Shown here piece after piece: positions 58,494 through 64,000 of a stretch of 64,000 nt of DNA; within the stretch, counting starts at the first letter, position 1; every line of letters begins with the position of its first letter. Both the position numbers and the translations under genes were made by a program. The notes under the pieces are model-generated. The model did no database searches. It was not told the DNA's origin and was given only the letters and a program-made list of their open reading frames with translations. The DNA is from Acinetobacter pecorum (GTDB lineage: Bacteria > Pseudomonadota > Gammaproteobacteria > Pseudomonadales > Moraxellaceae), in NCBI RefSeq assembly GCF_014837015.1, contig NZ_JACSPT010000009.1:16544-80543 (forward strand), in the 5' to 3' direction.

Positions 58494-59354
58494 TTATTGA
58501 CCTAAATACACTTTCATAATTTGTTCACCCCAAAGAAAAGCGATCCAGCCGGCAATCGCAATATAAGGACCAAAAGCAAAAGGCTGATTTTCCTTGCGGA
58601 CTTTTAGCAGAATGATGCCAATTATCGCACCTACCAGGGAAGACAGCAGCACAATTAAAGGCAGTAATAATGGACCCATCCAGGCACCCAAAGCGGCTAG
58701 CAATTTAAAATCGCCATAACCCATGCCTTCTTTACCGGTGATGATTTTAAACAGGTAATACACCACCCATAGACACAGAAAACCAATGATATACCCCCAA
58801 ATGGCAGAGCTTGGGGAGGTATAGAGTGCATAACTATTTACGCCCAGACCGAGTGCAGCCAGAGGCAGGGTATAACGGTCAGGCAATAGCTGGGTGTCAA
58901 AATCAATAAAGGTTAGCGCAATCAGTACATAAGTCAGGATCAGACCAAACAGCATTTGTAGGGTAGGGCCAAATACAGCTACGACAAGCAGTGCACAAAC
59001 TGCGGTCAGAATTTCAACCAAAGGATAACGGATGCTGATAGGATTCTGACAGTTCGCACACTTGCCACGCAAGATTAGCCAGCTGATAACGGGAATATTC
59101 TGGTACCAGCGGATTGGCTGATGACATTTAGGGCAAGTCGAAGCGGGTTTGCTTAAACTTAATTTCGCTTCATCAATCACCGACTGTTCCGGATACAGGA
59201 ACATCTGGCAATCGGTACGCCATTCCTGTTCCATCATCTTGGGCGTGCGGTAAATCACTACATTCAAAAAGCTGCCGATACATAAACTAAAAAGCCCAAC
59301 TGCGATATACAACGCCGTTGGGTTTTGAATAAAATATTGAATAAGATCTTGCAT
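58494..59354 (-). CDS. pilD: Type 4 prepilin peptidase / N-methyltransferase
   Basis: Inner-membrane aspartic protease that cleaves and N-methylates type IV prepilins and type II secretion pseudopilins. The N-terminal methylase domain has the four-Cys zinc motif CPKCHQPIRW...CANC. The two catalytic Asp are in FIDFDTQLLPDRYTLPLA (first) and GMGYGDFKLLAALGAW (GxGD, second). Eight helices are visible. 286 residues. It overlaps pilC by one base (TAATG). Confidence 0.96.
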   Translation of the reverse strand: MQDLIQYFIQNPTALYIAVGLFSLCIGSFLNVVIYRTPKMMEQEWRTDCQMFLYPEQSVIDEAKLSLSKPASTCPKCHQPIRWYQNIPVISWLILRGKCANCQNPISIRYPLVEILTAVCALLVVAVFGPTLQMLFGLILTYVLIALTFIDFDTQLLPDRYTLPLAALGLGVNSYALYTSPSSAIWGYIIGFLCLWVVYYLFKIITGKEGMGYGDFKLLAALGAWMGPLLLPLIVLLSSLVGAIIGIILLKVRKENQPFAFGPYIAIAGWIAFLWGEQIMKVYLGQ

Positions 59355-60583
59355 TAAACCACAGAACCCATTTGGAAAATTGGAAGGTACATGGCAATCA
59401 CCAGACCACCGACAAGCACACCGAGAACAGCCATAATTAACGGCTCCATCATCGAAGTTAAGCCGTCAACTGCATTGTCGACTTCATTTTCATAATGCGT
59501 GGCTACTTTGTCCAGCATGGCATCTAGCGCACCCGATTCTTCACCAATTGCGACCATTTGGATGGCCATGGAAGGAAACTTGTTGGTAACCCGCATAGCA
59601 AACTGCAGCTGTTGGCCTGTGGCAACATCTTCACGAATTTTCATCACAGCATCTTCATATACGACGTTATTGGTTGCGCCCGCAGTAGATTCCAGTGCAT
59701 CAATCAAGGGCACACCAGCTGCAAAAGTGGTGGCCAAAGTACGACTATAACGGGCAATAATCGCTTTATATACCAGATCACCAAAAATCGGTGCCTTAAG
59801 CGCTGCTTTATCCAGAAAATCGCGAAATTTCTTGCTACGTTTTTTGGCTTCAAGAAAAGCAGTAATGATGGCTCCAATGGCAATAATCAGCAGGAACCAA
59901 TATTTTTGCATCCAGTCCGACATATTGACCACCATCTTGGTAAAAGCGGGTAGATCAGCACCAAATGAAGAAAATAATTCCTGGAAAACTGGGACCACTT
60001 TGACCATCAGAATAATGGTAACGATCAACGCAACCACGACTACCGAAGCTGGATACTTCATCGCTTTTTTGATTTTTTGCTTGAGTAATTCACTCTTTTC
60101 TTTGTAAATCGCAACACGATCAAGCATGGTTTCAAGAGCACCCGACTGCTCACCTGATTCCACCAGCGAACAGAATAATTTATCGAAGTATTGTGGGTAT
60201 TTACGCAGTGCTCCAGCGAAAGTGTTACCCCCTTCGACTTCCCCTTTAATTCCCAGTACAACTTCGCGCATGGATGGATTTTCCAGACCTTCTGCGACAA
60301 TTTCAAAGCCTTGTACCAGGGGTACCCCAGCTTTCATCATGGTCGCCAACTGTCGGGTAAAAATTGTAATATCCAGTGTCGAGACTTTTTTCTTCATCAA
60401 GCCTTCAAGGATATTTTTTTTCTTTTCCCGAATGGTTTTTATGCTGATGCCTTGTTTCCGAAGGGTGACCTTGGCCAGAGCCATATTTTTTGCTGGCAAT
60501 TCCCCCTTGATCTTTGCCCCTTTACGATCAATTCCTTCATAGCTGAAGATCGGCATCATCTGGCCTTTCTTTACTGCTGCCAT
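59354..60583 (-). CDS. pilC: Type IV pilus inner-membrane platform protein PilC
   Basis: GspF-family platform that couples PilB/PilT motion to pilin insertion. Two homologous cytoplasmic helical domains (about 70-190 and 275-395), each ahead of membrane helices. Family blocks: TIFTRQLATMMKAGVPLVQGFEIVAEG, YFDKLFCSLVESGEQSGALETMLDRVA, and the repeat ATTFAAGVPLIDALESTAGA...MVAIGEESGALDAMLDKVATHYE. 409 residues. AAGGA is 7 bases before the ATG. It lies 31 bases after pilB. Confidence 0.96.
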   Translation of the reverse strand: MAAVKKGQMMPIFSYEGIDRKGAKIKGELPAKNMALAKVTLRKQGISIKTIREKKKNILEGLMKKKVSTLDITIFTRQLATMMKAGVPLVQGFEIVAEGLENPSMREVVLGIKGEVEGGNTFAGALRKYPQYFDKLFCSLVESGEQSGALETMLDRVAIYKEKSELLKQKIKKAMKYPASVVVVALIVTIILMVKVVPVFQELFSSFGADLPAFTKMVVNMSDWMQKYWFLLIIAIGAIITAFLEAKKRSKKFRDFLDKAALKAPIFGDLVYKAIIARYSRTLATTFAAGVPLIDALESTAGATNNVVYEDAVMKIREDVATGQQLQFAMRVTNKFPSMAIQMVAIGEESGALDAMLDKVATHYENEVDNAVDGLTSMMEPLIMAVLGVLVGGLVIAMYLPIFQMGSVV

Positions 60584-60614
60584 ACCTTTATCCTTATTTT
60601 AGATCAGCGCCCGA

Positions 60615-62324
60615 TCATTCGCTGGTGACACGATTGACTTCCTGTAAAGAAGTCACCCCCTGCATCACCTTGACTAAACCTGACCGGCGTAAATTGTTAA
60701 AACCTGCACGTGCGGAAGCATCGGCAATTTCAAGTGCATTGCCGTCCTCCATAATAATTCTGGAAATTTCGGGTGTTACTTTCATAACTTCATAAATACC
60801 CACACGACCCTTATAGCCTTCGCGACATTCATTGCAGCCCACCGGTTCATAAATTTGGAACTCAGGTTGCTGCAAGTCGATTTCGGTAAAACCCATCTCC
60901 AGTAAGCTTTGTTTCGGAATATCGGCAGGTTTTTTACATTGTGAACATAAACGACGCGCCAACCGTTGTGCAATAACCAGGTTGACTGAAGTGGCAATAT
61001 TGAAAGAAGGCACCCCCATATTGCGTAAACGGGTTAAAGTCTCAGGCGCACTATTGGTATGCAGCGTTGACATCACCATATGACCGGTCTGCGCCGCTTT
61101 AATCGCAATCTCGGCAGTTTCCAGATCCCGGATCTCACCGACCATTACGATGTCCGGGTCTTGACGTAAGAAGGACTTCAGTGCGGCAGAGAAGGTCAGG
61201 CCGACTTTATTATTCACGTTGACCTGATTAATCCCTTGCAGGTTAATCTCGACCGGATCTTCCGCTGTCGAAATATTGGTATCTTCACGGTTTAGGATAT
61301 TCAGACCAGTATAAAGAGAAACTGTTTTACCGGAACCCGTCGGGCCGGTGATCAGCAGCATCCCTTGCGGTTTGTCCAGCGCCTGCATAAACAGTTCTTT
61401 TTGTTCCGGTTCATAACCCAGAGCATCAATCCCCAGCATCGCGCTGGATGGATCCAGAATACGCAGTACCAGCTTCTCGCCAAACAGGGTAGGGAGAGAG
61501 TTGACACGGAAATCAATGGCTTTGTTTTTGGATAATTTTAGTTTGATTCGGCCGTCTTGCGGTACCCGTTTTTCTGAAATGTCCATTTGTGACATAACCT
61601 TAAGACGTGAAGACAGGCGGTTTGCCAGCTGTAAGGGCGGGGTTGCAATCTGACGTAGAACGCCATCGACCCGGTAACGTACCCGATAGATTTTTTCATA
61701 AGGTTCAAAGTGTAGATCTGAAGCGCCCATACGGATCGCATCAATCAGCAATTTATTAATATATTTGACAATCGGTGCTTCTTCACCCTTGTTACTGTCA
61801 TCCTCTTCTTTATTCGGATCAGCAGATTCGACATCAACATCCAGATCAAAGTCTTCATCGAATTCAAAAGTGCTTTCTTCGGTAAAATTCTGCTCGATCA
61901 GTTTTTCAAGTTTATTGTGTTCAACAATAATGGTTTCAATGTTGAGTTTGGTGGAAAAACGGACCGCATCAATTGCTTCAATATTGGTCGGGTTACTGAT
62001 GGCAATATATAAAATACTGGAATTTTTAAAAATTGGCAGGATGCGATGCTTGGTAATCAGCTTCTCGTCAATGATATCCCGCAGGATTTGAGCAGGGTCA
62101 TAAACACTGATATCAAATAGCGGTTCTCCGAATTCGACTGAAATCGTTTCGGCAATGACGGTGGGAGAAAGCTGTTGCTGGTTAATCAGCTCGGCCACAA
62201 TATCTATTTTTTCCTGCTTGGCATGCGCCAAAGCACTGCGCATATCTTCAGCCGAGATTACGCCTTCCTCGACCAAACGACGAATAAATCCGGTAAATCT
62301 CGGCGACCCCTGTAAAGCTGTCAT
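60615..62324 (-). CDS. pilB: Type IV pilus extension ATPase PilB
   Basis: Hexameric motor for pilus polymerisation. The N-terminal MshEN-type domain (about 1-150) is followed by an acidic linker (EFDEDFDLDVDVESADPNKEEDD). The ATPase core has Walker A GPTGSGKT (near 326), Asp box DLHFEPYE, Walker B GEIRDLETAEIA and His box TLHTN. A four-Cys zinc site is CSQC...CNEC. 569 residues. First gene of pilB-pilC-pilD-coaE. The pilin gene, normally divergent from pilB in Pseudomonas, is absent here; tpiA occupies that side. Confidence 0.96.
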   Translation of the reverse strand: MTALQGSPRFTGFIRRLVEEGVISAEDMRSALAHAKQEKIDIVAELINQQQLSPTVIAETISVEFGEPLFDISVYDPAQILRDIIDEKLITKHRILPIFKNSSILYIAISNPTNIEAIDAVRFSTKLNIETIIVEHNKLEKLIEQNFTEESTFEFDEDFDLDVDVESADPNKEEDDSNKGEEAPIVKYINKLLIDAIRMGASDLHFEPYEKIYRVRYRVDGVLRQIATPPLQLANRLSSRLKVMSQMDISEKRVPQDGRIKLKLSKNKAIDFRVNSLPTLFGEKLVLRILDPSSAMLGIDALGYEPEQKELFMQALDKPQGMLLITGPTGSGKTVSLYTGLNILNREDTNISTAEDPVEINLQGINQVNVNNKVGLTFSAALKSFLRQDPDIVMVGEIRDLETAEIAIKAAQTGHMVMSTLHTNSAPETLTRLRNMGVPSFNIATSVNLVIAQRLARRLCSQCKKPADIPKQSLLEMGFTEIDLQQPEFQIYEPVGCNECREGYKGRVGIYEVMKVTPEISRIIMEDGNALEIADASARAGFNNLRRSGLVKVMQGVTSLQEVNRVTSE

Positions 62325-62557
62325 GCTATAAATGCCTACTCATCAAATTTTTTTAATTACTATATTAAAATTATACGTTTGTTACGTAAAAATGCCATAG
62401 CAAAGAGTGCTGCCACCTTCCTCATATCCAGTAAAACTATGAACTGGTTAGAAGAAGTCCCTATTTTTTTAAGTGATAACAAAAAATAACCATTTAGGAT
62501 AGTCTAAACCTAGAATGAGTGATAAGAAAACTATTCTTTTAATTTTCCAATTCCGTG

Positions 62558-62563
62558 TAGAAT
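62558..62563 (+). promoter_or_regulatory. Possible -10 box of the tpiA promoter
   Basis: TAGAAT 39 bases before the tpiA ATG; the -35 is poor (TTCTTT, 18-base spacing). Confidence 0.3.
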
Positions 62564-62601
62564 GTGCCCAATTGAAAATATGTAAATGAAATAGGTTAAT
62601 T

Positions 62602-63393
62602 ATGTCGGTTTCGACGATTACCCCTTGGGTGATAGGTAACTGGAAAATGAATCCGGTGCAGGCAGAGGCATTGAGCTTGGTGCGTGGTATCAAGAGTTTA
62701 CTGGAAACAGCACCAATCTCTGAGGGTAAATGTCATCTGGGTGTGGCGCCGATGGCTATTGCGTTAAGCCAGATTCAGGCAGAACTGTCATCCGCTTCTC
62801 GTCCTATTTACACAGTAGCGCAAGATGTTTCACGTATTTCAGGAATGGGTGCCTACACCGGTGAAGTCAGTGCTGAATTACTTGCAGACAGCCAAATCCA
62901 GTATGTATTGGTAGGTCATTCTGAGCGCCGAGAAATATTTGCGGAAAATACTGACATTTTAAATGCTAAAATCAAGCATGCTTTAAGTGCCGGTTTAACC
63001 GTGATTTACTGTGTAGGTGAAAGCTTGGAACAACGTGAAGCCGGGCAGGCAGAAGCAGTAGTATTGCAGCAGATTTGTGATATTGCAGCTGTGGTGGATG
63101 CTGATCAGTGGAAAAATGTCGTGATTGCCTATGAACCGATCTGGGCAATTGGAACCGGTAAAACTGCTTCTCCTGAAGATGCGCAAGCCATGCATGCACA
63201 AATCCGTCAAGGCTTAAGCCAGATTACGGGCTATGGCGAGACTATGGCGATTTTATATGGTGGTAGTGTCAAGCCGGAAAATGCAGTAGAGTTAGCAGCC
63301 TGCCCGGATATCAACGGGGCATTGGTCGGTGGTGCATCACTCAATGCTGAGTCATTCCATAAAATTGCTCAGGCATTTGCAAATACACAATAA
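62602..63393 (+). CDS. tpiA: Triosephosphate isomerase
   Basis: Interconverts dihydroxyacetone phosphate and glyceraldehyde-3-phosphate. TIM barrel with N-terminal Lys in VIGNWKMN, catalytic His in VLVGHSERR, catalytic Glu in [22 protein letters not shown] (loop 6), and the phosphate-binding [12 protein letters not shown] and GALVGGASL. 263 residues. secG follows after 13 bases. tpiA-secG-tRNA-Leu is the classic Pseudomonadales order ahead of rimP-nusA-infB. Confidence 0.97.
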   Translation: MSVSTITPWVIGNWKMNPVQAEALSLVRGIKSLLETAPISEGKCHLGVAPMAIALSQIQAELSSASRPIYTVAQDVSRISGMGAYTGEVSAELLADSQIQYVLVGHSERREIFAENTDILNAKIKHALSAGLTVIYCVGESLEQREAGQAEAVVLQQICDIAAVVDADQWKNVVIAYEPIWAIGTGKTASPEDAQAMHAQIRQGLSQITGYGETMAILYGGSVKPENAVELAACPDINGALVGGASLNAESFHKIAQAFANTQ

Positions 63394-63406
63394 TTAGGAG
63401 TTCGGC

Positions 63407-63736
63407 ATGCAAACTTTTGTGCTGGTAGTACATATTATCTTAGCTGTTTTGATGATTGTCTTGATTTTGGTTCAGCATGGTAAAGGTGCAGATGCTGGTG
63501 CCTCTTTCGGCGGCGGCGGTGCAGCAACAGTATTCGGAGCATCAGGTTCGGGTAATTTCATGACCCGCTTGACTGCGATTTTTACTGCGCTGTTTTTCGT
63601 AACCAGTCTGACTTTGGCGGTTCTTGCCAAGAAGCAAACAACAAATGCGTATAGTTTGTCATCAGTCCAGTCCGCACCGACTGCGCCGGTACAACCGGTT
63701 GAAACTTCACCAACTGCACCAAAAACGGCCGAATAG
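63407..63736 (+). CDS. secG: Preprotein translocase subunit SecG
   Basis: Small SecYEG subunit that aids protein export. Two membrane helices (about 3-23 and 53-73) flank the conserved cytoplasmic loop QHGKGADAGASFGGGGAATVFGASGSGNFMTRLTAIFTALFF. The C-terminal tail is Thr/Pro/Ala-rich. 109 residues. TAGGAG lies upstream of the ATG. It is followed by two tRNA genes without a clear terminator. Confidence 0.96.
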   Translation: MQTFVLVVHIILAVLMIVLILVQHGKGADAGASFGGGGAATVFGASGSGNFMTRLTAIFTALFFVTSLTLAVLAKKQTTNAYSLSSVQSAPTAPVQPVETSPTAPKTAE

Positions 63737-63789
63737 TTTTAATTAGTCCTTTCTTTTTTTGAGTGATGCGACTAGAATGCGTCACAGCT

Positions 63790-63874
63790 GCGGTGGTGGT
63801 GGAATTGGTAGACACGCTACCTTGAGGTGGTAGTGCTTTCGGGCGTGGGGGTTCAAGTCCCCCCTTCCGCACCA
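63790..63874 (+). tRNA. tRNA-Leu (anticodon GAG)
   Basis: 85 bases with encoded CCA. Acceptor GCGGTGG pairs with CTTCCGC (with a weak U-U and G-U). The anticodon stem CTACC/GGTAG encloses the loop TTGAGGT, anticodon GAG (63824-63826). A class II variable arm and T-arm GGGGG-TTCAAGT-CCCCC follow. It reads CUC and CUU. Confidence 0.96.
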
Positions 63875-63927
63875 ACTTATAATCCAGAAATTTAAGTTGG
63901 TGTATGCAGCTGAAAAACTTCTATTGA

Positions 63928-64000
<73 letters not shown>

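Noticed and set aside
59558..60628. Several plus-strand frames opposite pilC, up to 145 codons
   Set aside because: Antisense shadows of the clearly conserved pilC.
63582..63875. Minus-strand frame reading GLEPPRPKALPPQG across secG and the tRNA
   Set aside because: This peptide is the well-known false translation of antisense tRNA-Leu; the tRNA gene is unambiguous.

Overview
The window is a stretch of core chromosome from a gamma-proteobacterium of the Moraxellaceae, almost certainly Acinetobacter. This rests on gene orders typical of Pseudomonadales: xerD-dsbC-hom-thrC, pilB-pilC-pilD-coaE, tpiA-secG-tRNA-Leu-tRNA-fMet, dksA-gluQ and gacA-pilS-pilR. It also rests on the wording of FadD, TorF, PhoU, YqgE and DksA, which match Acinetobacter proteins as I know them. 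I do not assign a species. I saw no insertion sequence, prophage, integron, CRISPR array or toxin-antitoxin pair. Coding density is high, and most intergenic gaps end in clear intrinsic terminators.

Layout. 1-5.5 kb: a 5'-truncated MFS transporter, parC and fadD. 5.5-9.9 kb: two small membrane proteins, inorganic pyrophosphatase, an OprD-type porin and a TorF-type porin whose leader carries a perfect sigma-54 promoter. 9.9-13.8 kb: comM/yifB, ubiK and the nitrogen-sensing pair glnK-amtB. 13.9-18.1 kb: nrdR-ribD-adenine methyltransferase-ribE, then a DedA protein. 18.1-23 kb: pepA-holC-coiled-coil protein, divergent from lptF-lptG. 23-30.8 kb: gpmI, an S41 protease, the regulatory operon gacA-pilS-pilR, and pbpG. 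30.8-35.3 kb: xerD, dsbC, hom, thrC. 35.4-40.9 kb: feoA-feoB with a Cys-rich partner, then murD-ftsW and a zinc-ribbon protein. 40.9-47.4 kb: dksA-gluQ, nudF-cpdA, riboswitch-controlled thiC and an unknown lipoprotein. 47.6-55.3 kb: a TolC-family protein, phoU, an ABC exporter, alkB, yqgE-ruvX and recN. 55.3-64 kb: ppnP, rlmB, a DMT transporter, pilB-pilC-pilD-coaE, tpiA-secG and two tRNA genes, the last cut by the window end.

How the genes work together. Type IV pilus functions appear twice: the PilSR two-component system at 25.8-28.9 kb, directly behind the global regulator gacA, and the PilB/C/D assembly module at 58.5-62.3 kb. Envelope biogenesis is served by lptFG, murD, ftsW, pbpG, dsbC and dedA. 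Nitrogen control shows as glnK-amtB with a near-consensus sigma-54 promoter.

I did not find a convincing previously undescribed multi-gene system. The items most worth a second look are: the solitary adenine methyltransferase translationally coupled to ribD; the perfect sigma-54 promoter of the TorF porin; a REP-like palindrome at the start of gluQ, with a partial copy between hom and thrC; an 18-bp perfect palindrome upstream of ppnP; a terminator-like hairpin in the wrong orientation before nudF; and several conserved-looking proteins of unknown role (5574-5954, 18137-18766, 37653-37904, 46342-47373).
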